Positions 1 through 14,235 of a DNA stretch of 64,000 bases are shown here, in pieces. Below the pieces are notes generated by a model. The model saw only the letters and a list, made by a program, of their open reading frames with translations, was not told where the DNA came from and did no database searches. Origin of the DNA: Anticarsia gemmatalis (lineage: Eukaryota; Arthropoda; Insecta; Lepidoptera; Erebidae); the NCBI RefSeq assembly GCF_050436995.1, contig NC_134753.1, positions 1,364,001-1,428,000 of the forward strand, written 5' to 3'. Numbering within the stretch: position 1 is the first letter of the stretch; each line of letters begins with the position of its first letter. Position numbers and translations under genes: made by a program.

Positions 1-358
1 AAGCGTAACAGTCAGACATTTCGCGCTCAATAATTAATTGCTTTTTTTAAGTAAATAATTCACATCATTACCGGCAAGTTAATCTAATGTTAAATTAATT
101 ATAATCTAATTTAGTAACACAACACATGCGCATGCGTGCGCGTGCGCATACCGCGCGTTAGATCACAGACAGACAACGGAAGAGTTCCATTATGCGCTCA
201 AAATATACGCTCTGTCGGAAATCCGCGCATTTATAGCGATCTGCTTGATTGTATGTTTATAATTATGCACAATATACATGTGTGTTATTCGGAAAGTTAT
301 TTGTGGAGAAGGAATTTGGAGAATGCGTACATCATGCGCCAAGAAATTAACTGGCTTA

Positions 359-477
359 CCCCCGGTTTCTGAGGTACATTTAGCGGAAGTTTATCTATTC
401 AATGGTGTCAAAACTTATACAAAAAAAACGCTATTGAATAGATAAACTGCCACTAAATGTACCTCAGAAACCGGGGG
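359..477. mobile_element. MITE with long inverted repeats and TTA target duplication
   Basis: A 119-bp element with arms of about 50 bp. It begins CCCCCGGTTTCTGAGG and ends with the inverse, CCTCAGAAACCGGGGG, around a short AT-rich centre. It is flanked on both sides by TTA (356-358 and 478-480), a 3-bp duplication typical of PIF/Harbinger-type elements. The arms pair with only a few mismatches, so the insertion looks fairly recent. It encodes nothing. Confidence 0.75.
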
Positions 478-520
478 TTAGTAATAAATGTAGTAGCTCT
501 GATTAGTTTTATTTTCCCAA

Positions 521-612
521 CCCGCACTTGGCCAGCGTGGTGGACTCAAGGCCTAACCCCATCCCTCGTTTGGGAGGAGACCCTTGCCTTCAGTGAGACA
601 GTAATGGGTTAA
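521..612 (+). repeat. dispersed repeat family R2 (GGCC..CAGTGGGA type), copy 1
   Basis: Contains CACTTGGCCAGCGTGGTGGA, CTCAAGGCCTAACCCC and GGGAGGAGACCCTTGCC. Many partial copies occur in the window. It resembles a repeat seen widely in lepidopteran sequences. Confidence 0.6.
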
Positions 613-1182
613 AAAAAACCTGATTGAGTGTCCCACTGCTACGCAAAGGCCCCCCCTTTCTTTCCAAATCCCTTACTAATTAGTTGGGCAATTTAAAAAA
701 AAAATGCTCCTTTTTCACAGTATGTAGCAAAATATCTGTATAGTGTATTATAGGTAAATAGGTATTATAGGTAAAACACCTTTAGGTACAACAAGTGCGA
801 TGTTATGTATATATATGTTATTAATTACATTCGTTAGTAAAATGTTTATATCGACCATTAAGGTGACATCATATAGGAAATAACGCGGGTGTGTCCGTAA
901 ATAACTATTAGCGATCACGTTCCGGAAAAACATAGTTAAAATATCACTGTAACTGTGTAGCGAGGTAATTAACCATGAACTTGGAACTTATTAGTTTATT
1001 ACCTATGTCTTTATAAGATAAACATTACACGTGCATTAGAAATAAAATATAATATTACTGTTTCATTACTAAAAGAAGCGATTTAGTTTCACTAGAAATT
1101 TTAAGAGCTATCGTGAAAATTTTGTATTAAAGATTAATCAGCGCCCTTGATAAATACTGTATGAAAAAATACTATTTATTGT

Positions 1183-1347
1183 ACCGATTCGATTCCTACA
1201 TGAAACAATTATACGTGCGATCCACAAATAATTGTTTTGGGTCTGGATATACTTTGTGTCCGTTGTTTGTATGTCTGTAAAAGTCACCGCGACACAAGAA
1301 GAATGCCTAAAGCGAGCCCTGCGAGAAGAATGCCTTTAAAATATATC
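1183..1347 (+). mobile_element. tRNA-derived SINE fragment, copy 1
   Basis: Starts with a pol III B-box-like GATTCGATTCC, then CGTGCGATCCACAAATAAT, then a body ending GCGACACAAGAAGAATGCC. The second half is shared with the copy at 22,139. The tRNA-like 5' half (A box) is missing or unrecognisable. Confidence 0.6.
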
Positions 1348-3544
1348 CTTTCACTGTCTGCTCCGATTTAAAACCAAAACTGGATCTCGAAACCTTTCAA
1401 CCTCACAATTACTTCAACAAACAATATAACAGTAAAAGTGCATTTTAAAATCCTTGCGTCATATACTTTCATACTTTCTCCACGATATTTGGACTCAGTA
1501 CGTGGGAATTACTGCCGATCATATTGTTGCTATAGACATCGTGAGAACAGCGATGTTTATACGCTATGTACAGACTTTGAGGTTTAGATGTTCAAATAAT
1601 TGCACGGTTTTGAAATATTAACGATCGATGGAAAGAACTGAAATAATCTAGAATTTATTATAGAATGTTTGACGTATACAAGAAAAAGGCCTCTAGAAAT
1701 TAGAAAAGGGAAATTAGAATATCTAAAGTAATATCAATTTACAATAATAAAGATAAATTATTAGGATCTCATTTTATTTGGAGCCTACTTTATTGATAAA
1801 ATATTATAATTCCCATGAGAGTAGACAGGAACCAGAGAGACAAAAATAGGTATCAGATTAATAAAGTACATTACGAATATTTATCAAAACAAAATGTGAA
1901 AACACCTTATATCCTTTGATAAAGCATATTCAGTCAAAGTTAAAGAATAAATGCATCAATTGAATAAAGAACATAATCATGACTAAACGTTAAACGTCGT
2001 TCTATTTTAATCCAGAACTCAAAATAAGCTTTTAATCATCATTATTATTCATTAGTATGAGTAATCTTAGCCTGAGAGGCCGGGCCCAGGCTGGCGCTGT
2101 CTGGCCCTGCCTGATAAATGACTGTATGTATGATTAATACATTCTTTCAAACTGAAACGGAACTGGCATGTACTCTTTTGTAAACGGTTCAGATCAAAAG
2201 GCATCTTAATAAAAATATTCTGGTTCACTTTGTGTATTTAGTTATTACACGTAAAATACTACACTGCAGTCTATAAAAATTGACAGTAAAATCAGATGTA
2301 GAGCAACTATCTGTCATACAATATGTCATGTCATCATGGCAGCTTTATTTCTATTTACATATCTTTTTACATATACAAATATAATTTCATTCACTTCGGT
2401 CTTTTTTGTCATACACACCAGCCAGTTACTAGTAGGTACTAGAGTGGTACAAATAGTAAATTGTGGAGAACCTCATGGTTTTGATCTGCCTAGCTGCTCT
2501 TTATAGTCTCTTCTAATAAGGCATCTCTCTAATAATAAAATACATTATATTAAAAGCATTTATGCACTATATACAAGCCAAGGGAGTGGTTTTGTATGTG
2601 CAGTCAATTTTCCTAATAGCCTCATGTCTGAAACAGTCCAGACACAGTTTATATTTAGTCCGTATTACTTTGTATCGGAATGGGCGCAGCGCCCTCCGAA
2701 GCTTTTAATTTAATAACATTACTTATAAGTGTATGGTTTCGTGATAAATTTCGAGTAGGTAATTTAATTTTCAAAGCTATTAACGTACTTATGTTTATGT
2801 GCATATATTTTAACCCATAGAGAAGGTAATAATGAGCTCAAATGACTATGCTTGTCTTATAGTGCAAGATCTATGCAAATGTAGGTCCTAATTAGCGTCA
2901 AAAATTAAGCATAGGGATTGATTATGTAAAATTGTTTTAAAATATCATCATGGCTTAGCCTTTTTTCCAAACTATGTTAAAGTCGGCTTCCAGTAAAATA
3001 GCAGTTATAAAATAACTAAACGCACTTGCTCTGGGTAGTCTGTTAATATAAAGAATAATTCTTCTTCGAAAGTATTCACTTCTTAAAAGTCTTTTCAAGA
3101 CAGACAGTCGTGATATTATGGTATATTATATAACTTACTATCTGATATAATGCCTTGTCATACTACAGTTCAAAACATCAAACAAAGTTTAAAAGAAATA
3201 ATAAAACTAATTTGCTGACTCATTACCGGTAAAAGTGAAAGTTATTTGCTATGTATAATTATTATTAATTTCAATGAGATTCCATTAGTTATTCAATGAG
3301 CTTTACGTCGAGGACAAAGGTGGAATGGATTTGATTGAAGAAAGGAAAAGTAATTTTAACTTTATCTATATTATTATATCTCTAGTATAAACAAAAGCCT
3401 CGCCCTGTGTTATATGGGATTGAAAATGGCGGATCATGCTTGTATTAAGGTATTACATGCGTAAGGTTATATAAAAAGATATATACACAGAGAACATAAT
3501 ATCAACTATAATAAAGTGAACTATTTTTTTTAAGTTATATAGCC

Positions 3545-3737
3545 TTTTTTTTTTCGTCAGGAAAATGCATTACTGCATGTCCCGCTCCAGGGAGGTAGCG
3601 GGGGTCTGTCGGGCTCTCCCGCCGGCTAGGCGTTCCGGCTTTTAAATTTGGGCATACCGACTAAAAACCTGACGGTGTTCCTTCGACAGTCACCATAAAG
3701 TGGCCAGGACGCGGTACCTCCAATTGGATACTCCGCG
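3545..3737 (-). mobile_element. retroposon fragment with 13-bp target-site duplication
   Basis: A GC-rich insert in AT-rich DNA, bounded by perfect 13-bp direct repeats AAGTTATATAGCC at 3532-3544 and 3738-3750. A run of T at its left edge is a poly(A) tail read on the minus strand. The pattern is that of a 5'-truncated LINE or SINE copy inserted by target-primed reverse transcription. The family is not identified. Confidence 0.7.
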
Positions 3738-6700
3738 AAGTTATATAGCCTGCCATGTCATTTCACTCTAGTCGCTAATGTCCAGGTCTTTCTGATAAAC
3801 TTTACGATGTCATTGACCTCTACATATTACGATATTTCTTCGGTAAGAGTAGTATAGTCATTTTGTTCGGGGAATAAGTTGCGACTTTTACTCAGACGAA
3901 GGCGATAACTGAGTAAAAGTTAGAAGGTAAAACAGCTGAATATTTAGGCTCAATAGACCATAAATCAGCGTAGTTTTGCCTATGTCTTGCCTTTCCAGAC
4001 GAGGCATAGTGTATTCACTATTCATAATATTGTAATGCATTGTTATTAAGTATTTGTTTACCCGACGTTTTGTAATTAAACGTGAACGATTATACGTAAT
4101 CGTAGGAGTCATTCTGTAAAATAATTTAAAGTGCATGACATATCTTAAAAGCAAAATAAAATCTTAACATATTACTTTAACATTTTGGATTAAAGCCCCA
4201 AAAACCTACCTCTTCAGTGAAACAACAACCGTACCTATTAAGTAGGTAAAAGCGGTATATTCGGTAGGTAAAACGTCGGAAACTTTTAATTTGCAGAGTT
4301 AGTATTGATTGATTAACACCGGCGGTTCCACACAAAGTTGGCTTAGTGGCAAGGGCATCGCCGCACGCCCGCTATTAAGACATTCTCACCTATTTCCAAC
4401 ATAGACTTGAAGATATACAGACCTCGCCTTTTTAGTATAGTTTTAGTTCATTTTTGGCAATTTTGCTATCCATATTCGGTCTCATAAACTGTAGGAGTCG
4501 CAAATTTTGTGTATTTTTGTAGTTATTTGGTCAAGTTTACAAAACTGGTCAGTTTCTGTTAAACGTGAGGCTAGGCGTTACGTCTCTCTTTAGGCCAAAA
4601 GAATGAGATATTCCAGTGAAATATTCAACGGATCCATATGATAACATAATTAATATAAACATCGTAGTTTATGAGTATTGTTCTAATCAGAATTAGGTAC
4701 TATATAAAACGATTTGTTTGAGCTTAGTGTTGCATGTTATATTGAAATAAACATGCCTCAACTGTTGTTTTATATTATGTTTCGAAAGAATTATGCAGTG
4801 GTTTAAATAACAAGTGTTTATTTGCCAAGACATTCGTAGTGACAATTCAAATTGTGGTAGGCTTTAAAAATAAAAATAAATAAAGCGCAAGAATATGTAA
4901 TAAAACGCGTAAAATATTGGCAAATAAAATTACAAAATATTTATTTATATCTGCTATGAATTTATTTGAAAAGTTCAACAGGTTTTGAACTCGCGACCTT
5001 TCGATCTTCGTGATTTTAACAGCTTTTAACCTGAAGGTATAATACTAACAATCACTTACAAAGAGCACTGAAGTATATTTATAATAATACCATTGAATAC
5101 TAAAACTACTGTGTTATATTTAACTCTCAACCTAAACCGAACCAAAACCTAATTTTTCCTATCGCCTTGGCTAGATTTTCTCGCAGTAAAAAGTGCTCTA
5201 TGAATAAATCGAGGTAATAACCTACCCTCCCTCATTCGGGAGGCCTTGCTCTGCAGTGGGAGAACAACAACGGGTTGAATAAATTAAAAATAAACTACCC
5301 GTGTGCAAATGTATCCAAATCTATTTAGTAATTTTGACGTAAAAGAGTGTTTACCGCGTGTCATGTTTTTTGTTTATAATAGGATCAGGAGGGCAATATA
5401 GGATAGGGAATGTGAAATATTAGAATAAATAGCAAACGTTTAAAATCTCTTGTAACTTTAAAGAAGGATAATTGCAAAGTAAACGAAGTAATTCATTAAC
5501 AAATAATCTATGTAATGTACAAGTTAATATATGCAAGTGATGATCGCATTCACAAACCGGTTAGTGCAAGACGTTTGAATGTTAAATAATTACTTTAAGT
5601 GCGCGTTGATAACGATTCATTATGTTGTTGAATTTGGCAAGGGTATTGCGAAATTTTCAGTCAATTTTAGAAATACTAAGAATGTAGTCTTCATAAAGCG
5701 TAGTTTCAATATTTTCGATATTCTTAAAATGGTTAATTTGTATCCCTTGTCCGTCTCTGTCTGTTACATATTCCCTAGACCGAATTTTGTAAAATTAATC
5801 ATTTTTCTCTATGGTAAAATTTTGCATGCACATGACGAAGACCCGGGACCTATAAGTGGCCACTTTTTGGAAAAATCTAATTGAAAGAGGGAATAAGGGT
5901 CTTCTTCCAAACGATAGAGATGTTAGTCCACCACGCTGGCCAAGTGCGGGTTGGGGACTTCGCATGTCATCAGTAAATGTATTAAACTAATTTTAGGCAA
6001 TGGTTTTATCACGATGTTTTCCTACACCGTTAGAGCAAGTGATAATTATTTCTAATACACACATAACTTTGAAAAGTTATTAGTGTATGTACAAAGACGA
6101 TAAAAGAGTATCTACCTACATATTGACTGACGAACAGCAAGAAAAAACCGCCTGTTGGCTATCAAATGTGTGACATTTCCGTATGGAGACTGTTAAACAT
6201 TCCGCGCCAGCATGTGCCAACGATTAACGTTTATAAGTAAGCCATCTGAATGCTTACTTCACGCTGACTCCCTTGTAAGGTAAGGAGAGAGCGACATACT
6301 ACTTAGATGCTGTTTTTATTTATTGATTTCCAAGTTGTTACACATCCAGATGCATTTTTTAAGATAACTTGTGTTCACGGTTAGTGTTACGTGGCCGAAA
6401 CGTCAAAAAATCTAAGTAAAGTCAAATAATCTGAAATAGGTAATTTGATTGCATTTTTCCTCATAAATAACATTGTAAGTCTCACGGCTAAACCGCTAAA
6501 CGGATTTTGATGGAATTCAGCTTGAAGAAATTTGAATACCTGGAATCAAATCTAGGCTACATTTTGTTTAAGAAAATCCACTTCAAACCGGTTTTAATAG
6601 GGGCTAAAAGTTTGAACATGAGCTGTACTGCGGGTTGGCTAGTTAAATAACAAACACGTGTACTGGTTTCTAGTGTTGTTTTACCATACTTTTTGCTTGC

Positions 6701-8919
6701 CAAATATTACTTAACTCATTGATCATCTACCAACTAGCGAGTACAACTATGAGCGCCTCTCAAAAGTATCCAGGTCATCTTTGTTTGGGACTTACTCATA
6801 GAACAAGTTATTGGCACGGTTCGTAATAGGGCAATCAGACGACTACTATGATCCGAGCAGGTGGAGAGTGCTGGCCCATTGCCTAATAATTGACCTATAT
6901 TATTCAGGTCAATGTAATTAGGGAACTATGTTTTGTATAATTGTTAACCACAAAGTCTTAAGTTTGCTTACGGGTCAGGCATAGTGCTCTATTCTTTTCT
7001 ATTTACATAAAATATTTATCTATAGTAGCCCGGAGTTTGGTAACGTGCCCGGTATATAGCAATAGGTCCCTATTACACGGGACTAACATTTTAAATGGCG
7101 AAACGTGGGTACATTTTACACATCTCTGCCTATATCCTTACGCATAACAAGCGTAATGTTACGTATGTTTTGTAGACACTGTAGTGATCGAAAATGGTTA
7201 TAAAAATGGCATAAGAAAAAAATAATAGTAATTGAGAAAAGAATTTCATAAAGTCCTAACTTAAAAATATAGATGCAGTTAGCCTTCGTCAGATTTCGTA
7301 GATTATTAAAAATAAAAACTTCAAAATTAGACCGCTCCACTAACCAATGGCGAGACGTTAATTTTCGCGCGTTTACGTCAAGATTTGCAGACGATTCGTC
7401 GTGATTCGTTATTATTCGGATCCGCGGACATTGCCGAGCGGAATGCATAACGCGTAGGCAGAATTTATTATTGAATGTCTAAATACGGGATTGGTATAAA
7501 GATGTTGATTGAAAATAGCTGTGGCATTGACGTAAAACGCATATTTTTAGCTGGTTATGAAGTAAGATGTGTCTAGGAGGTAAACAGACCACTCCTTCAG
7601 CAGTAATAACATTTACGTGAACCCATCTATACCAATCCATACCTTAAAAATTCATATTGTGAAATTGTGTTTGTTTGTTCTTGTGTCACGTGAAAACGGC
7701 TGAACCGATTTGGAAAAAAAAATAGCAAAGTGATAGATTATATTTTTAGGAAGAACATAGATTACAATTTTTTGCGAGCATAAGCGGGGTTATATTCAAA
7801 TCAGAAGTCATTCTGTCTTTGAAGTGAAAAACAAAGAATACCTCACACGAGGTGATAAGTACCAAGTATTTCAAGTAGGTAATAGGTAGGTATCTTCAAA
7901 ACAATAGCAATTAACAAGACAATACGTTGCATAATTTCGGTTGTTCTTGAATACATCAAAATCAGCGTTTTGTACGAACCTACTTTCGGTAAGTGCTAAC
8001 TATACCGAATTGTAAAATCAACTTTTTAGCAAATATGTTGCAACACGAAAAATGTTCTGTACGAAGTTATTTGGTACTCGGAAATCGATAAAAATAGATT
8101 TGTTCGTATATATTTTAAGGAAAAATACTTCATTTATCCACAAGGAAAATGTGTGGTTATTCTTTTGAAGTTATTTAAAATATTACTTCCAACATCCAAC
8201 GGCCTATCAAAATTGGTCAGATTCAAACTACACTTACGCAAAATTTTTCGAAGTAGTTGTTTTCGAAAGTAATTGTATTATGCTAGAAATAGGTGCTGAA
8301 GTGCTAGTTTGTAAATTACTTGTAAGTTTTCAATAGTACGAAGTAACAAACACTGAAATAGAAAGGGTCATTGATTGACCTATTTACATGAATAAGTAAG
8401 GCGTTACCTGCTTTCAAAGAATAGGTTGGGGTCAAGAAACACTGTGTTAGAGAAAATCGGCTGGCAAAACATAAACATGACCATAGTGGATGTATAAAAC
8501 GCATTTTTTAGGATTTAACTAAAACAATCCAGATTTGAATTAATTTAAACCGGATCATAATGGCAGAACTATTTTTCAACCAAAAAATATAATACATAAA
8601 AAATATCCATTCAAATCGGTCCATCCAGTAAAAAAATATGAGTATACAAAACACAGGCGACTTGAGCACCTACTCCGTTTCCTAAAGTCGGTTTAAAAAG
8701 GTAAAGAAGTTCAAACATTACATAATAAAAAGTGCAAGGAATTATACAATGATTGGCGTCTTACAAAATCTGCATTGAATGAAGCAATCCGATCATTGGT
8801 CCAGTCATAAACCGTGACGGTGATTACGATGATCTTATATAATAGAATCTAGAGTTATATACCAATAGTTTGAGGAAAATAGAGCGATCGAGATAATCTT
8901 TGTGGTTAAGTTTCTGTAG

Positions 8920-9172
8920 ACTTCTTCTTATCGTATGGTTAGTGGTCAACCTAGTGTCAAAGTTGGTCAAGCCGCCCGAAAGGCCTTTGACGTGGCTTAA
9001 CGACTGCTATCTTAATCGACAACAACCGGGACCGACTTTCTACGTGCCCTCCGAAGCACGGAGACGCCCAGTTCAAATACCACTATGCGGTCACCCATCT
9101 ATGCCAACGGTTGCTTCACCCACAGATCGTTTACCGACCGGTGAGCGCAATTGGCTATGGGCGCCTCTGTAG
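8920..9172 (+). repeat. dispersed repeat family R1, copy 1
   Basis: Shares most of its length with 62036-62290, including GTGGTCAACCTAGTGTCAAA, CTTTGACGTGGCTTAAC and CGGTCACCCATCTATG. A 90-codon open frame here is a by-product of its GC content and is not conserved in the second copy. Origin unknown; probably a LINE or SINE remnant. Confidence 0.7.
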
Positions 9173-10693
9173 TTTTGCTGTTTAAATTGCTTTTGGATGT
9201 TAGTTGTGAAGAGTAAGGCTTGCTACACATGTTGCTTCGGCATTAATCGACCTAGTTGGCGCCAAAATCGAATATAAATGAATCCGGCACAAGTCGAACA
9301 AGTGAGTCGAGTCGGTTTTGTTGTTCGATAAATATTGCCGAACCGAATATGTGATTAGCAAGTCTATGTTTACCTTTGTGTGAAATGATTTTGAGACTGA
9401 TTAAAAAATATCAGGGGTATCGTATTTTAAGCTAGGTAACTGGGTTGTGGAGGACCGATAAGCAGTCGCTTCTTGTAAAATACTAGTATTCAGTTGCATT
9501 CTGTGAGACTGGAAGCTGACTCCAACATGCTGGAAGATGCATGGAAGAAATGCTGAGCTGTTTTTTTTTAAATATAATGATAATGTAGTGGCTACTAACT
9601 AGTATACGCTATCGTTGTTTTTATCGAAATTAGTAGAGTAAATTAATAAAGTTTGTCCTTCGCAACGACATAATTTATTTCATTCCACATTTTATGCAAA
9701 TTTAGTAGTTTTTAAGCGAAAGAAGGACTAATAAACACGTTTAATCATGGATTTGTTACTGAATATTAATTTTACTACGTCTAAATAAATTGTGTGTTAA
9801 AAGTTTGTAATAACATCGATATCAATACCAGGAAAAAAGACAAATAACATTATTATTTGACTGATAAAACAGTTCGCAAGTACATGTGGGAATTTTGAAA
9901 CAAATCGCTTCCACGTTCTCGCGAACTATCGAGTTACAATTGAAAGAAAAATACACAATAATCTCATTTTTCATTAATTTCATTCATCTGAAAAACAAAA
10001 ATACTCATGTAATACATTGGCTTTCATTAGTGTCTCATAATACATGACTAATAAGAACTCCGAATGCGAGTTTTTGACTTTGATTGTCATTGACTCCTAA
10101 GACTAATGGGAAATTCCCGAGCTGTAATTTTGATAATCTTTAGTGCCAGTATTTGACCTGAATGTTCAAATAGTTCAATTTTGATCACTAATTTAACACC
10201 ACGATTGCGGATAGGTAAATTAATCCTTACAAAGGAGATCGGCAGATTTCGTACAGCTTAAAGTTTGTGTTGTTTCGTAACAGAATTTGTACCACTTATT
10301 AAGGGGACTAAGTCACTTATTTTTATTTGGGAGTATTATTTTTAGAAGTCCGGATTAATTAGAAAGTATTTGTTTATTTAAATAATAATTTTTGGTCCAT
10401 GGCTTATATTTGTTGACAACTAAAGAAAAAGAAAATCTCATGAGACGTCACTTTTCGTCTGACGTCTACGCATCCGCCAATTTGCTGTTGTTTTGAATTG
10501 TGGTTTTGACAGCATCTGAGCAATTTAGCGAACTATCGGGGCTTCTAAAAATGGACATAACTTTTACCTCCCAACTTTTAAAAATATAAGAATTTTAAAA
10601 TAAGCTTGTCTATCATATGAGCTACCAATTTAAACAAAAAGTAAACCTAAACATGACATTTTATAAGCTGTACGATTTCTTCATATAAACCTG

Positions 10694-10790
10694 CCGTTCG
10701 CCTTTGTAAGGATCGTATCAAGTGGCGTTTCCGGTCTCTCCCTACCTTTAAGGGGAAAATGCGTGTTGTAATTGTATGTATGTAGGTAAG
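10694..10790 (+). repeat. dispersed repeat family R3, copy 1
   Basis: TTTGTAAGGATCGTATCAAG, TGGCGTTTCCGGTCTCTCCC, then GCGTGTTGTAATTGTATGTA. A match in the same order lies at 62,844, and weaker ones near 7,117 and 770. Confidence 0.5.
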
Positions 10791-12085
10791 TATAACGAAA
10801 ACTCAATAGTAAAGAAAAGATAATTTTCAATTTCACACTCCGCATAATATTCGTATGTCGTGTGTAAACTTTCATTCCTCTACTCGCGCTATAACTAGGA
10901 GTTAGTGCCCTTGACAAGTTAACCCTCGCTAATCACAGTGCCATCACTAACTAAATGTTTTTAATTATCTACTGTTTCACTTTGAAAACTAGAATTAATA
11001 CTGCGTAGTTTCTGGAGTTTTCCAAGGTGATGTGTTGATGGAGCTCGTGGAAGGATAATGGTTTTGTTTTACTATTTCTTAATATGTTTTGTAAAACTTA
11101 GTTAGTGTAGGGTAAGTTCAAATGTTTTTTTAATAGGGATGTCTACTGTCTAGTAGGTCTAGAAGTCAGTAATTCGTGACCCTTGCCTTCAATAGTTTAT
11201 TCCGTTCGAGTTTTAGTATGTTTTGCTGAGATAGCTAACAATAATCGTATGTTATTTAAGGTGTCATTAAACGTAGATAAAAATTGATTGAATGAATTTT
11301 GTCAAGTGTGTTTTTAATAATTGAACATCATGTAATGAAAGTATGTTTTTCTTAGCTAAGTTTATATCATTGTGTCACATAGGTAACTGTAGTATTCGTA
11401 CTAAAAATCGACCAGGTACTTAATATGTTTATATACCCTATTAACTAAGTATCGACAATTATCGTATAAAACTTTCGCTGAGCAATTAAAAGGTAAACAA
11501 ACTAATTGTCGCTGCAGATATCATTCGTGTGACCTTCAGACTTCGGTAATTAACTAAAACTTGTAATTGCTTCAAAATATATGGAAATTGGCACATGCGA
11601 TGTGTAACTTAAAGGGTTGATAATGAAATGGCTTTGTTTAAAACAGTAATTTTTGCGTGTACCTAATTGAAAATAGGGCAATTTATCTATCTTTACTTTT
11701 TAGTCTCTTCTAACCCGCTCAAAACCCCCTAATATTTGCAAACAAACAAGCATACAAATAACAGAATTAAATCCTTATATGTACACATTTTATATTACTT
11801 GTTATAGGCCCGTCACTTTTTATGCACTATCGAGATCCTTAACCCACATTACGTGTTTGCTTGACAAATATCAAATGTACCGTATGGATATTACTGTATT
11901 CTGTAGGTCAGTGCCTTTAGGCGCACTTTTAAGATGTACTTTAGTGCATTTAGGACATAGAAATAATGTAAAAGAGTTTTGCGATAATGCTATACATTGA
12001 TTTGACCGTTAATCACTCATTTGTTGTAGCTTAAATTATTTATTTACATATAAATGTTTATTAGTTAAACTAAAGTTTCCAATCA

Positions 12086-12155
12086 GTACTGGGCCAGCTC
12101 GGTGGACTTAAGGCCTAACCCCTGCCTTACTCGGGAGGAGATCCTTGCCCAGCGG
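12086..12155 (+). repeat. dispersed repeat family R2, copy
   Basis: Diverged copy: CTGGGCCAGCTCGGTGGACT, AAGGCCTAACCCCTGCC, CGGGAGGAGATCCTTGCCCA. A 66-codon open frame begins here but only reads through the repeat. Confidence 0.55.
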
Positions 12156-14150
12156 GTTCAAATTTTTGAGTTTCAAGCAAGAAAGTTCCTGAACGATTCT
12201 ACTTTCATGACAATGACTAGAATACGCAATCTTACGCTACGCTTACGACCTACAGAAGTAGATTGGCGAACACAAACGCGTGAAAATGCGGTGCACAACT
12301 AACTTCACAACATGAAAAACACAATACCCTACTTTACGACGCGCAGTCAGGTTAAAAGAGTCCTTATAATGTTTTACAGTTCAATAAACGTTGATATAAA
12401 TTGAATGGTATCGTAGCTTATGTGTGTGTGTGCACACCGGATCTACTCCATAACTAGGATCCCCTTCATACAACTTCCGTAGAAACAATATGTTATATTT
12501 CTATCATTACTAAGGTGACCATATTTCTGATTGAAAACGGCATCAGACATTTAGGTGGTCAGACTTTTAGTACCCGACTGTTTCCCAACAAACAGGAAGC
12601 TCCGTAGCATTGTCAATGATCTAGACTTTAGTAAGATATACCATAGCTTTAATAATACAATATTTCTGAAAATGTCTGATTTTGTTTCTTTGCTTTGCTT
12701 ACGCGCTGCTATGGGTGGTTTGGTAAATTCATTGACAGTATACATTCCAAGCTAAAATGCGTATACTATAAGGATCAGTAAACTAAATAAGGGACAGTTT
12801 AGTTAGTACAGAGTCTTATGGTCACATGAATAAATAACGTAATAATAATATAATGTATTTAGCCCCACGTTTCTCGCGGCGGTGATCTCATCGGGCTATT
12901 TGCGCAGATTACAATGAACTTTGCGTAAGGCTAACTATTGCTAGGTGGACGTGGACTACTTGATAAGTGTGATACTGTGGTTTTGCTCGCATTTCTGTTG
13001 GAGAAAAACTAGTTTAAATCTGAACTTCTAAACTCTTTCTTTACAAATACCGACCTACAACCTTCCACCGGGGTATGATCTATCGCCCAGCGAAATGTAA
13101 TTAGTTTAGCTGTTTTGACACTAAAGACAAACAAAAAAACAAATTCTGTTTTTTCATTACTGGCGCATTTTCAAAGATACTTGTGTATACTACTTATATC
13201 TTTTGTAGTAGTCCGTAAAGCAGTACTGAACGACTAAATAATTCAGGTGTCAAATTTTACTGGACTACCTAATAGTTCAGGTTTAAAATCATCTGATTTT
13301 GCTATATTGTCTTGTCGTGGTAGTAGATACAAAATATATTTACATAAACATCAATAGGTAAGTAACAATACCTCATTAAGTACCTAATGGTATTCAGTCC
13401 CTATTTGTATTTGTTACTCTAACAATGAAATATATAGCAATTTAAATAAATTGGATACCTTTAAATAGGTAGCTTTGACTAAGGCACTATAGTATTTTAT
13501 TAGATGGCAGTACTGGTTAATTAAACGCCAAGAAAATTGTACAAGGTGCTATGAAAGAAAATTACTTAGACATCGAATTATTTTCGTTAACTAGCTTTTG
13601 GCCACAACTTTAATTTGCCATCACGCAGGGTATATAATTTTCTATTCAAAGTTAAATAAAAGATTTTTAGACATAATATTTTCATGGTGAATTTAGTCGT
13701 TTTTGATTCTATTAATGACCTACTTATCTATGCTATTATTATAACGAGGAAATATTTGTATGTAAGTATGTTTGTAACGAATTATCTCAAAAAGTACTCG
13801 ACCGATTTTAAATTCTACATGATCACTGATTAATGAATTAATTCTTTGCGAAGTCGGGAAGGGCCGCCATTATTGTTATATTTCCAAAGATTTTGTAAAC
13901 TAATGTTCATTCCACTTTTAAATTAAAATGATGTAATGGTCCTAGATAGGGTTTCGTTCAAAAGTGAGTCATATCCAGGTGTCTGAGATTAATTGGATCA
14001 AACGTAATGTAGTGATAACGCGTAAACCGACATAAACTAGATGTTTTTCCTGACTGACTAGCTAATTGCAATTAACAAACCCATTAAAATAACAACTAGA
14101 GATTCGTCTCGTAAAATGTACAAGTTAACTAAGAATAATTCATTAAGTCC

Positions 14151-14235
14151 CCAATCCGCAATTAGCCAGTGTGGTAGACTCAAGGCCTAACTCCTCCCTC
14201 ATTACGACCTTTGCCCAGCAGTGGGATATTAGTGT
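14151..14235 (+). repeat. dispersed repeat family R2, copy
   Basis: Contains GCCAGTGTGGTAGACTCAAG, GCCTAACTCCTCCCTCATT and TTGCCCAGCAGTGGGATATT, the full core of the family. Confidence 0.55.

Noticed and set aside
5579..5884. Plus-strand 101-codon frame
   Set aside because: No codon bias, no domain, no splice or promoter support.
7116..7448. Minus-strand 110-codon frame
   Set aside because: AT-rich codon use, starts in non-coding context and ends in a diverged copy of repeat R3.
8900..9172. Plus-strand 90-codon frame
   Set aside because: Lies on repeat R1 and is broken in the second copy at 62,036.
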